From: SZAS-7 sp964514655
GTDB lineage: Bacteria; Chlamydiota; Chlamydiia; Chlamydiales; FEN-1388
Assembly (NCBI GenBank): GCA_964514655.1
Contig: CAZEQY010000007.1
Span: 1-64,000, forward strand
DNA length: 64,000 bases
Direction: 5' to 3'
Shown: positions 1-8,014 of the stretch, piece after piece
Position numbering within the stretch: the stretch's first letter is position 1
How the letters are laid out: each line of letters begins with the position of its first letter
Notes under the pieces: generated by a model
Seen by the model: the letters and a program-made list of their open reading frames with translations, nothing else
Told to the model about the DNA's origin: nothing
Database searches by the model: none
Position numbers and translations under genes: made by a program

Positions 1-734
1 CTAAGAAATGAGGGCGTAGGCTTTTTTTGAAACACAACATTTGACAATATCTCCTTTTTTACGAGTCCTACAGCATCATGCAAATCTAAATCGTCCATGT
101 TGTCTGCTATCCAATCTACTAGTGCAAATCGTAAAGAGGGGATTTGATATTTATCTGCAAGAATAAAATAGTGGTTTACATCATCTGCGCTGATATATTT
201 AGATAGTTGTTTTTCATCAAGTTTACAAAGAAGGTAAAGTTCATTAAATTCTTGTGCCGTACCGTCAAAACGTAACGTTAGTTCGTTGCCTTCTTTATAA
301 CGATCACTCAATGCAACTCTAAAATATTCTGAACGCAACCTTAGAGATTCTGGATCGACCTTTAATTGACAATTGTCATTTGTCACCACTCTGACCTCTC
401 GCGATATGGCACCTTTTAAGTAGCTATTGAGATTGTTGACGCCGCTAATAATTTCACGATGGGCGTCTGGTTGAAGCTGTGTCTGCAATGTTTTTAGGGT
501 GACTTTTAGGGCTTTGAGTGCTTCTCTTGACAAGGAATTCAGCTCCTGCATAGCCACTTTACGCTGCAGTTGCGTAACTAAAATTCATACTTCCTTTCCC
601 TGATCTTCCAAAATCTTTGACATGACTATGCGAGTAAGGTCATTAATTATATTTGTAACAGCTTGTTTATTCGTACTATCATGCCCAGATTGAGTGGGTC
701 CTGATGGAGAATAAGGCGCTCGCATGGGTTCCAT
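1..734 (-). pseudogene. BTB/POZ-domain protein, split by an in-frame TGA and cut by the window edge
   Basis: Read on the minus strand, an ATG at 734 (upstream GGGAG ribosome site and good promoter) opens a frame of 49 codons that meets TGA at 585-587. The same frame then stays open to the left edge of the window. The second part, with an ATG at 551 or GTG at 557, reads like a BTB/POZ domain: a segment LRLRSEYFRVAL followed about 55 residues later by HYFILADKYQIPSLRFALVD, the usual S-x-YF and AdKYqipsL signatures. BTB domains mediate dimerisation and cullin-3 recruitment in eukaryotes, so a translocated effector role is inferred. Continuity of frame across the TGA suggests a recent nonsense mutation or, less likely, readthrough or reinitiation. 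The C-terminus lies beyond the window. Confidence 0.65.
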
Positions 735-755
735 AGATTACTCCCGTATAAATTC

Positions 756-783
756 ATATTAGCAAAATTTTTAATTATGTCAA
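756..783 (-). promoter_or_regulatory. Sigma-70-type promoter for the BTB gene
   Basis: On the minus strand a perfect TTGACA (783-778) is followed after 16 nt by TAATAT (761-756). It lies 22 nt before the ATG at 734, and GGGAG (745-741) sits between them as a ribosome site. This supports 734 as the original start of the interrupted BTB gene. Confidence 0.5.
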
Positions 784-932
784 TAGTTATCCAATGTTTG
801 TGAGGGCAAAGTAAAAATGTCGTGTTTTTTCCAAAATAATAACCATTATATTTAAATGGTTACTAACTCAGTTCGGATGGATATATAAGGTTTTAGGAGG
901 GTCTTTTTACGAGGATGTAGGAGATACTATAT

Positions 933-964
933 GGCATTTCACTCTCTGATGAGAGTGAAATGCC
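933..964. other. Perfect 14-bp hairpin
   Basis: GGCATTTCACTCTC at 933-946 is exactly complementary to GAGAGTGAAATGCC at 951-964, with the 4-nt loop TGAT. No T-run follows on either strand, so it is not a standard intrinsic terminator. It lies in the gene-poor space upstream of the BTB gene promoter. Confidence 0.6.
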
Positions 965-1524
965 GGATGAATGTATTAGCTTTGGGCTATTGTCGCTTTC
1001 ATTTTGAGATGTGTGGTGAACTATATTTGGCCCGCTTGCCACGCTAGAACTTGAGCTACTGCATACATAATTTTACCTTATTTAAATGTTGTAACTCATT
1101 TATTTTATTTGGCTTATGTTTAAATTGCAAGTAAAGTCTTTACTGAAAGGGGTACTAGTAATCCCAAATATTGCAGTTGTTTTCTACTTCATCATCGCCT
1201 CTTTGCTGATCGATAGCAGCTTTACGAGAGCGATTGAAGGTAATGTCGGTAAGATAGCCTTCTTTGAGGCGGACATTTTGGTCAAAAGCTACAAATTGAA
1301 CGCTACACAATAGCCTATCAATCGCGCCTTGGCGTAAGAACGCTCAAAACTTGGCGACAAACGCATTTTAGTCTTTGCCCCATCATTTGTTGCTGATTGC
1401 CTAGAAACCCTCTACGAGATTGGAATGGAGTATCGCGAAGAATTTTTGATGCAGGGCGGTAAAACGCATGATCTTGTACCAAGCCTAAACACGCACCCTG
1501 CATGGGTAGACGCTCTATCACAAC
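965..1524. other. Gene-poor, probably decayed stretch
   Basis: No convincing gene was found. Short open frames on both strands (1116-1313 plus, 1318-1521 minus) have no ribosome site or recognisable motif. On the minus strand, protein-like fragments occur in different frames, for example one containing LKEGYLTDITFNRSRKAAID that ends at a stop near 1169. This pattern fits remnants of a frameshifted gene just beyond the 3' end of the 1293-residue CDS. The parent family could not be identified. Confidence 0.3.
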
Positions 1525-4500
1525 TTATCTGCGGCCAACCACAATCTCAAAAAGAGCCTCATTGTGAACTGATAGCTGCCCATCTCTAATGGCAAGACCA
1601 ATGTACTCAAGTATAGTGGTATAGATCTTATAGGATTCTTCATCCAAGGACTGCGTAAGTACAGACTGGAGGGCATCGATAAGCTGTGTAGGACTAGTAA
1701 ACTTTTTACCTACGAGCTTTTCTAACAGCCTAAATGCAGGCTCTGGCCTATAAATAAAGCCCATCAAGATTTTGTTCTGAGGCTCTTTTAGCTTTGCAAA
1801 TCGCTCACTAAGGCTACCTTCAAGAGTAAGCGCATCAAGCTTTGTTGCAACGTGACTAGATATTTTCTCACGTTCTGAATCAGCCTTTCTTCTAAGGCGA
1901 ATTTCTTCTTCTTTTGAAGCATCAAGTCTTGCCTTTGCCTGTTCTAAATCATTATAGGCTTCGCGATAGGCAAGCTTTAGAGTCTCTAAACGTTCGCGAA
2001 GCTCTGTCATCTTTTGAGAAGGAGTAGTCGGCATAAATCGATCTATCTTTTCAACATGCTCTACAATCTCGCTTGGATCCATTTTTCGTATACTTTCTTG
2101 TGCGTATGATTCCCATGTGCCAAAGAGGCTAGTTAAAAAATCTCGGTGCGTATGATGCACTTCATTCACAAGCTCACGAAATACGACACGTAGATCTTCT
2201 TTCGCTTTTTGAAATGTATCATCTTTAGAAGCTACTGACTGCTCATCTCGAATTTCTCGCCTACTTGCACCAATCACCTGAGCGCGAAGTCGTGCAAACG
2301 ATACGAGCTTTTCAGCATCATGAGTTCGTAAAGTGTTATAATGAAGTTCCGTCTCAGCTAAAAGCACGTGGTTTCGCACGATAAGAGCTTCAATACGAGC
2401 ATCTCGAAGTCGCTCTTCTGCGACACTTCTAGTAGTTTCTGCTTTTTTATGTGCCTCAAATTGCTGTTTGAGTGCTACCAAAAGCCCGTTTACATCTTGT
2501 GTGGGCTCCTTACCTATAAACCTCTCTAACTCTTCAATATGCTCCTGCAGCTCAGCTATAGACATATCTGAAATGTCATTATTCAAGATAAACTCATCCC
2601 ACTGTTCAGAATCATCGCCTATAGTCTTAGAAACAAGTTCTGTAAGCTTGTCATAGGTCTTTGTCAACTCGGCAAAGATATCAAGGTCTACAATATTTGC
2701 ACGATCGAAGGCTTCCTGCTCTTGATGTACATGGCTAGTTGCTGAGCTAAATTCTTGATAGAGATGCTCAATAACATCTGATTTTTGCGCTCTTTCAGCA
2801 ATCTGAGGTTTGATTTCTGACCAAGGCGTAGTAACTTGACTCAAGGTTGCAAAATCCTGTACCGTACTATAAAGAGATGGACTATGCACGCGAACTTGGT
2901 CCTTATCTATTGTCAATCCGACATGCTCTAAAAGCGTTTTATAAGTCTCTATAGCTTCTGGATCCTTAAGCTCTTTATAGACTGCTTGGAAGTCCCTAAT
3001 AAGTCGCCCTTCTGCTTGAAATGGCATGCCCTGTATTTTCTGCAATAGGCCAAGGGCAATCTCTGGCGTTGTAATAAAGCGCATCAACGCCTTGTTCTGA
3101 GGCTGTTTAAGAATGTCAAGACGCTGAGGTGCACTTCCAGTAAGCTCTAAAGCACCAAGGTCTCGTGCAACAGTTTCTAAAACCTTCTTCTTTTCTGACG
3201 AAACTTGCTTATGAAACTCCTTAAGCTTTTTTTGCAAAGATGCAAGCTGATTTTCTGCCCTTTCTTGTTGAAGCGCTGTTGCCTTATAAAGTTCCTGAAG
3301 TGGCTCTAGCGCACGTTTCAAACTTTCGATCTCTGGATCGCTCTGAGACGGCAAAAAGTTGTCTAAAACTGCAATATGTGCTTCAACCTCTTCTAAAAAC
3401 ATGTTTCTCATACTCGTGCGAGCATAGCTCTCCCACGTGCCAAATGCACTTGTTACAAAGTCTTTAGGCTTTTTATCTACTTCTTTGACAAGCTCACGAA
3501 ATTTATCGCGTAATGCAACTTTAGCCTCATCACACTCTTGGGCAATCTTATCTAAAGCGGCAGTTTCTTTTTCAATCTGCTGCTCAAGTGCAAGCTCTTG
3601 TGTTCGGTGATCTGCAAATGAAACAAGCTTTTCAACAACATCCGCATGTTTTTGTGTAAGAGCAAGCTGTTTTTCTGCTTGCTTTTCTGCCTTATGGGCC
3701 TCTGTATAGGCCGTATAGCTCTTTTGAAACTGTGGATCGAGCTTTCGTGCAAAGTTTTTAAGAACGCGCACGTTTTCTTTAAACTCTTTAAAGCTAATCT
3801 CTGAAATATCTTCTTCTTTAAACTCTTCCCATGTACCAAATAAGTCTCCTTTAGGCTCTACTGCATCAACGAAGGTGCGGTATGCTTGAAGACATGTAGC
3901 TCGAGCTGAAGAAGCATCCGCTTTTGCCTGTGCAAGAGCAGCCTTGTTTCTATCAAGCTGCTCCTTCATAGCAGCGCTTGGTGCTTTTAAGTCCTCTACA
4001 ATCTTTGCTTTTTCATGCTGTCGCTCTAGCCGTCTTGCATCTGCAAGCTGAGTGCGAGCCTGATCTACAGCCTCACTTGCCCCTTTAAATGTTGCAAAAC
4101 GGCTTGTAAGAGCTTCGTGCAGCTCTTTTATCTCAGCAGCAGGCTCTTTTCCAACAAAGTCCTGAATATCATCTACATGCCCAGAAAGCTCTTGAAGGCT
4201 CATTTTTGCTATATCTTTTGCGGCATATTCATCCCATTCTTCAGAAAAATAGGCATCCACTATAGTATCTGGTTCTAGCTTCCCTAGCAACTTGCCATAG
4301 GTGCTCATAAATGCCTTCTTAGCTACTAAAAGCTCACCATCTGCTCGCGTTACACTAGCCATCGCCTCGCTCACACGCTCTTTAACGCTGGGCACATTAA
4401 GAACTTGCCTAGCTGCAGCTTGCACTACCACAGCGTCTTCTGTTTCCCCGGAGTCTACATGTCGCTCAACAACTGGCGGAGGCGTAGGCTTAGCCTCAAG

Positions 4501-5406
4501 TACAGGCACTGCCACATCACTAACAACTTGAGCCTCTCGTGTCACTGCCGGTGGTGGGGGTAAAGGAGCTGGAGCAGTTGTACTTTTAGGTTTTGGCGGC
4601 ACTACTGGTGCTGCGGGTGAAGGAGCTCCTCCTGTAGTCTTAGTCGAGACTGGCCCTTTCGCTGCCGGAGGTTGCACGGGAACTACTATCCGAGCATCTG
4701 GTACTGGTACTTGAGCTGCTGAGGTTTGTGGCACCGTAGGTGCTGGAGATGAAACAGCCACCACTTCAGCCGGACTTACAAAAGATGCTCCCGATGCTGG
4801 CGTTTCGGAGGCAGAAGGTGCTGGACTAGCGGAATCCTCTTGACCCCGCGCTTCGTGTTCGACAAGTCGCTTTGTCTGATCCACCTGCTCCTGTTCTTTT
4901 TGAGATAAGCCAGACTTTCCACCAACAGCCTTAAATAATGCAGTTGCCATTTCTTTTAGTGTTTGAATTTCTGACTTTCCTAACACGACTGTAGTTACTG
5001 TTTTTAATTTCGGAGTCATTTCCTTAATAAGATCTTTCATCTCTGGTTGTAAATCGATACCAGCCTTTGTGACAATCTTAAAAAACGCTGCTAGGTCTTT
5101 ACTGTTCTCTTGAAGGGTATCAGTTGCCACTCCAATATTGCGCACCGTTTGCGATTTCTTATTCATATAGTCGCGTACAGCCTGTGGTATATCGCCCAAT
5201 GATTCCCCTTCATGCCGTATAGCGTACTTAGCAAGGCTCATCTTGTTTACGACTACAACCTCTTTATTATCTAATTCAATCTCCTTGGCATAGCCAAAGA
5301 GAGTCATCACGGTTCGGGTAAGGGCGTTTGTATAGACTTTTACGCCTGGATCCTCGTCGTTCCCGTAGAGCCGGCCTACTCCCCAATTTTCACCTACGCT
5401 GGACAT
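1525..5406 (-). CDS. 1293-residue coiled-coil protein with five repeated W/F-G-T-W modules
   Basis: No known family recognised. The N-terminal 180 residues are mixed helical. Residues about 190-320 are Ala/Pro/Ser-rich with PPPP stretches, and the rest is charged and mostly coiled coil. A short module is repeated five times, near residues 386-420, 520-556, 652-686, 933-968 and 1092-1126, with cores such as FGTWESYA and a following helix like EEVEAHIAVLDNFL. A longer C-terminal domain occurs twice, near 744-845 and 1183-1285, sharing L-x-AL-x-L-x-GS, PQNK-x-LM-x-F and LLEHVGL/ILEYIGL. The protein therefore grew by internal duplication. There is no signal peptide or membrane segment, so a cytosolic protein or type III secreted effector/scaffold is possible. 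GGGGAG precedes the ATG by 6 nt. Confidence 0.8.
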   Translation of the reverse strand: MSSVGENWGVGRLYGNDEDPGVKVYTNALTRTVMTLFGYAKEIELDNKEVVVVNKMSLAKYAIRHEGESLGDIPQAVRDYMNKKSQTVRNIGVATDTLQENSKDLAAFFKIVTKAGIDLQPEMKDLIKEMTPKLKTVTTVVLGKSEIQTLKEMATALFKAVGGKSGLSQKEQEQVDQTKRLVEHEARGQEDSASPAPSASETPASGASFVSPAEVVAVSSPAPTVPQTSAAQVPVPDARIVVPVQPPAAKGPVSTKTTGGAPSPAAPVVPPKPKSTTAPAPLPPPPAVTREAQVVSDVAVPVLEAKPTPPPVVERHVDSGETEDAVVVQAAARQVLNVPSVKERVSEAMASVTRADGELLVAKKAFMSTYGKLLGKLEPDTIVDAYFSEEWDEYAAKDIAKMSLQELSGHVDDIQDFVGKEPAAEIKELHEALTSRFATFKGASEAVDQARTQLADARRLERQHEKAKIVEDLKAPSAAMKEQLDRNKAALAQAKADASSARATCLQAYRTFVDAVEPKGDLFGTWEEFKEEDISEISFKEFKENVRVLKNFARKLDPQFQKSYTAYTEAHKAEKQAEKQLALTQKHADVVEKLVSFADHRTQELALEQQIEKETAALDKIAQECDEAKVALRDKFRELVKEVDKKPKDFVTSAFGTWESYARTSMRNMFLEEVEAHIAVLDNFLPSQSDPEIESLKRALEPLQELYKATALQQERAENQLASLQKKLKEFHKQVSSEKKKVLETVARDLGALELTGSAPQRLDILKQPQNKALMRFITTPEIALGLLQKIQGMPFQAEGRLIRDFQAVYKELKDPEAIETYKTLLEHVGLTIDKDQVRVHSPSLYSTVQDFATLSQVTTPWSEIKPQIAERAQKSDVIEHLYQEFSSATSHVHQEQEAFDRANIVDLDIFAELTKTYDKLTELVSKTIGDDSEQWDEFILNNDISDMSIAELQEHIEELERFIGKEPTQDVNGLLVALKQQFEAHKKAETTRSVAEERLRDARIEALIVRNHVLLAETELHYNTLRTHDAEKLVSFARLRAQVIGASRREIRDEQSVASKDDTFQKAKEDLRVVFRELVNEVHHTHRDFLTSLFGTWESYAQESIRKMDPSEIVEHVEKIDRFMPTTPSQKMTELRERLETLKLAYREAYNDLEQAKARLDASKEEEIRLRRKADSEREKISSHVATKLDALTLEGSLSERFAKLKEPQNKILMGFIYRPEPAFRLLEKLVGKKFTSPTQLIDALQSVLTQSLDEESYKIYTTILEYIGLAIRDGQLSVHNEALFEIVVGRR

Positions 5407-5483
5407 ATGATAACTCCCCTATAGATAGTTACTCTTCCCTTTACCCTACCTCCTTTTATAATGTCAAATTATTTTTTCATATA

Positions 5484-5512
5484 TTGCGCGTAAGTATTTG
5501 AGGCTTTATAAT
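5484..5512 (+). promoter_or_regulatory. Promoter placing transcription start at the ATG (leaderless)
   Basis: TTGCGC (5484-5489), a 17-nt spacer and a perfect TATAAT (5507-5512). Only 8 nt separate the -10 box from the ATG at 5521 and no Shine-Dalgarno is present, so the mRNA should begin at or next to the start codon. Confidence 0.5.
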
Positions 5513-5520
5513 AATTACTT

Positions 5521-6327
5521 ATGGATAGATGGATTGATATTGTTCAAAATTATATAGTAAAGCATTCGGACAGGGTTAAAAAAACTACTAAACCTTTACG
5601 GGACCATTTTGGCATTAACTACTTTACCTACCATAGAATTGACTCTGAAGGCAACTACTCTGTGCTTGTAGATCGCCCGGATTTTGCTGAGCTCTATGTG
5701 GAAAACAAGCTCTACACTCAAGATGCCTTTCATGACCTGCCAAATCAATTTCAGTCTGGCATATGTACAATTGAAAGCCACATGTCACTAAAGCCGCTTA
5801 ACTCCGTAGTCAGCGCCGACACCGGCGTTATGCTCATAACAAAAAGCGATGAAGCAGCCTATTTTTATGGCTTTTGCGCAAGCAAGAAGACAAGCCCAAT
5901 CTCAAATCTTGCCCATAACTTTTCTCAAGTGCTCTACTCCTTTGCCTCACACTTTGAAAATGAGCTAGGTGATATTCTCAGCACGATGCAAAGTGAGCAG
6001 TTTGCCATTTGCAAACAGGCTCGAGCTAAAACCCCCATCATCCCAGAAATCACGACAAACACCCTTAGCGCTTACTACAACGACCTTGGCATGAAGAGTG
6101 AGGTAGAACTTGCCTCTCGTTTAACAAAACGCGAGCGGGAGTGTCTGCTACTTCTTATTGAAGGTATGTGTGCCAAAGCAACTGCAAAACGCCTTGGCAT
6201 AAAGCGTCGCACTGTGGAATCCTACTTTGATACCATCAAAGACAAGCTCAGTTGCTACAACAAACAAGAAGTCTTTTTCCTCGCTAAAAAGCTGCATGCT
6301 CTTGGGCTTTTATCCACTTGCACATAA
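5521..6327 (+). CDS. LuxR-family (HTH) transcriptional regulator
   Basis: The C-terminal 70 residues form a typical LuxR/GerE DNA-binding domain: LTKRERECLLLLIEGMCAKA (about 201-220), then TAKRLGIKRRTVESYFDTIK, with the invariant ERE and the recognition-helix SYFDTIK where most members have HxxNIxxKL. The N-terminal about 150 residues could be a ligand- or signal-sensing domain like those of small Legionella/Coxiella LuxR proteins, but no binding motif is clear. It probably controls transcription in response to an unknown cue. It begins directly downstream of a promoter with almost no leader and heads a run with the next two same-strand genes. LuxR proteins are uncommon in Chlamydiota. The HTH call is firm and the ligand is unknown. 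Confidence 0.85.
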   Translation: MDRWIDIVQNYIVKHSDRVKKTTKPLRDHFGINYFTYHRIDSEGNYSVLVDRPDFAELYVENKLYTQDAFHDLPNQFQSGICTIESHMSLKPLNSVVSADTGVMLITKSDEAAYFYGFCASKKTSPISNLAHNFSQVLYSFASHFENELGDILSTMQSEQFAICKQARAKTPIIPEITTNTLSAYYNDLGMKSEVELASRLTKRERECLLLLIEGMCAKATAKRLGIKRRTVESYFDTIKDKLSCYNKQEVFFLAKKLHALGLLSTCT

Positions 6328-6378
6328 CCTCTAGAGTCTCTATAATCTTCGCACTCACATATCTATAGGAACACTTCT

Positions 6379-7062
6379 ATGCAGGCTTCTTCAATTGGTC
6401 TATTCTTCCCATCAACTAAACCTACAAAATCATACACTTTTCCTGGCACAGACAAATGTGGAATTTCTGACTTGACCTTTGAAACTCTTATTGGAAGGCG
6501 CCTTGAAAAATCACTCCCCTGTATGATCCTACGTATAAAGGATCTTGCAGGCAAAACGCACCTTTTTGAAGGATGTTCTGCTGAAGCACTTGGATGTCTC
6601 AACTACAAAAAAGGGCTTTTTAAGAATAAAGATGGTTCATGGGAACGTTGTAGCTCTATCCAGTCCTTTAAACTAGTTCAACATAACAAAACTACATTTT
6701 GCTTTATGTTAGATAGTACAAATAGCTTCTATCTACAACATGCAAATCACTTTAGGGCAGAACATGATAATGAACACGCCATACCGCTTTATCACAAAGT
6801 GCTACAGAAAGACCCCACCAACTCTCGAGCATTAGTCATATTGGGAGAAACCTACGCATCTAGCAACCCGGATCTCGCAAAAAGCTATCTACTAAAGGCA
6901 AAAGAGCAAGGCAGCGAACACGCTGCAGCCTGTCTTGAAAAACTAGAACAGCCAGAAGAGGAGGAAGTGCAAGTAATAGCGCAAGCTGTGCAGCAGCTAT
7001 CTATAGAAGAACCCCGAAAGCCAACTAGAACAAGCTGTTTTGAAGGATGTCAGGTACAATAA
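6379..7062 (+). CDS. Hypothetical protein with a short TPR-like region
   Basis: 227 residues, unknown function. The N-terminal half is rich in Phe and Cys. Residues about 128-175 contain two helix pairs of TPR type (HAIPLYHKVLQKDPTNSRAL and ALVILGETYASSNPDLAKSY), suggesting a protein-binding role. The C-terminal tail is acidic (PEEEEVQ) and ends in Cys and Arg. AGGAA lies 8 nt before the ATG. It follows the LuxR gene by 51 nt and overlaps the next gene by one base (TAATG), so the three genes probably form one transcript. No signal peptide is seen. Confidence 0.7.
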   Translation: MQASSIGLFFPSTKPTKSYTFPGTDKCGISDLTFETLIGRRLEKSLPCMILRIKDLAGKTHLFEGCSAEALGCLNYKKGLFKNKDGSWERCSSIQSFKLVQHNKTTFCFMLDSTNSFYLQHANHFRAEHDNEHAIPLYHKVLQKDPTNSRALVILGETYASSNPDLAKSYLLKAKEQGSEHAAACLEKLEQPEEEEVQVIAQAVQQLSIEEPRKPTRTSCFEGCQVQ

Positions 7063-7442
7063 TGCAACCTATACACTTTGAAATGGCAACAACAAGTGCC
7101 GATCTAGTCTCTCTAGGCCAGGAAAAGCAGCTAGCCGTTGTCTACTCTGTTTCGTTTTTCTCCTATCAGGCAGGACAAATCGTAAGATATCCCCAAACTC
7201 AAAGCATAAAGGGCTATCACACGAGCGCTCAAGTAGCTGACCTCAAGGAACCTGCAAAAATTCAGCAGTTTATCCAGGAGCGCAAGCTGATTCACGAAAC
7301 ATACTATCCAAGTATCGACTACTCCAGATGTCGCATCTTTACTGCAATAAACGAAGATACAGGAAAAAAAGAGCTTTTCGTACTTGTATCACTTGGCAAC
7401 ATCAAGTACTCGCTTTACTCCTATCCATTGACAAAAGCGTGA
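7062..7442 (+). CDS. Small hypothetical protein
   Basis: 126 residues from the ATG at 7062, which shares one base with the preceding stop codon. An ATG at 7047 in the same frame would add five residues. The sequence is soluble in character and mixed alpha/beta with many aromatic residues (for example ETYYPSIDYSRCRIFTAINE and YSLYSYPL near the end). No family recognised. Tight coupling to the TPR-like gene suggests they are translated together. A nested palindromic repeat follows the stop by about 20 nt. Confidence 0.65.
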   Translation: MQPIHFEMATTSADLVSLGQEKQLAVVYSVSFFSYQAGQIVRYPQTQSIKGYHTSAQVADLKEPAKIQQFIQERKLIHETYYPSIDYSRCRIFTAINEDTGKKELFVLVSLGNIKYSLYSYPLTKA

Positions 7443-7460
7443 CTAGACTAAGCCCCACTT

Positions 7461-7666
7461 CGAGCCCGATAGGGCGATTGCCTATAGCCCATAGTGACCA
7501 CAGGGAACTATGGGAATAACGGACATACATGATGCGAGCCCGATAGGGCGACTGAAATTGCATGCGTGTGATTCAGTCGCCCTATCGGGCTCAATTAATT
7601 TTACCACATACTCCCACAGTTCCCTACGGTCACTGTGGGCTATAGGCAATCGCCCTATCGGGCTCG
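7461..7666. repeat. Nested palindromic repeat (GAGCCCGATAGGG family)
   Basis: Two inverted pairs sit one inside the other. The outer arms are 7461-7513 and 7612-7666, both ending in CGAGCCCGATAGGGCGATTG or its complement. The inner arms are 7536-7556 and 7572-7592, a perfect 21-bp match starting GAGCCCGATAGGGCGACTGA, with a 15-nt loop. So the 13-base core GAGCCCGATAGGG occurs four times, two in each orientation. The outer arms also hold a smaller hairpin around ACCACAGGGAACTATGGG. The element fills the gap between two genes on the same strand and resembles REP/MITE-type intergenic repeats. It contains no coding capacity. Confidence 0.85.
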
Positions 7667-7681
7667 AAATAAGAAATTCTC

Positions 7682-7710
7682 TTGTATTTAAATAAATAAC
7701 TTGATATAAT
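7682..7710 (+). promoter_or_regulatory. Promoter for the small membrane gene and BrkB-like gene
   Basis: A perfect TATAAT (7705-7710) is preceded by TTGTAT (7682-7687) with a 17-nt spacer. The -35 box is weak (3 of 6). A strong AAGGAGG ribosome site follows before the ATG at 7740. Confidence 0.45.
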
Positions 7711-7739
7711 AGTTATTCTTTAAATTAAGGAGGCATATA

Positions 7740-7982
7740 ATGTTATCTCAGTTGTCACTTAGTGGGTTTGTTGAAAATCTTAACCTTGTTAGCCCCCTTG
7801 TGCTTCTTATTTCGGCGCCTATTGGCTTTATTGCGAGTGCTTGGGCTACTAATACCTTTTTTGACTATGTACGCCCGGATCCTGACGAAATCACGATTGT
7901 TGACAGACTAGGCACCTTTATGCTCTTAATTGCCCTATTTTCTACCTACATGTACTTTATCACCGGCCTGTTATTGGACTAG
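7740..7982 (+). CDS. Small two-helix membrane protein
   Basis: 80 residues with two predicted membrane helices, about residues 16-36 (VSPLVLLISAPIGFIASAWA) and 58-78 (FMLLIALFSTYMYFITGLLL), joined by a polar loop containing PDPDE. AAGGAGG lies 6 nt upstream of the ATG, one of the best ribosome sites in the window, and a promoter is recognisable. It lies 32 nt before the BrkB-like gene and may be co-transcribed. No family recognised. Confidence 0.7.
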   Translation: MLSQLSLSGFVENLNLVSPLVLLISAPIGFIASAWATNTFFDYVRPDPDEITIVDRLGTFMLLIALFSTYMYFITGLLLD

Positions 7983-8014
7983 ATCTTAAAATAAATATAT
8001 GTAAAAATGAGGGA

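Noticed and set aside
1116..1313. Plus-strand frame of 65 codons with a hydrophobic segment
   Set aside because: No ribosome site, no promoter and no family resemblance. The minus strand of the same stretch reads more like protein.
3552..3839. Lys-rich frame on the minus strand inside the 1293-residue gene
   Set aside because: An out-of-frame shadow of the coiled-coil coding sequence, without a ribosome site.
7461..7666. CRISPR-like array from repeated GAGCCCGATAGGG cores
   Set aside because: The copies are in opposite orientation and spaced irregularly, without unique spacers of constant length.
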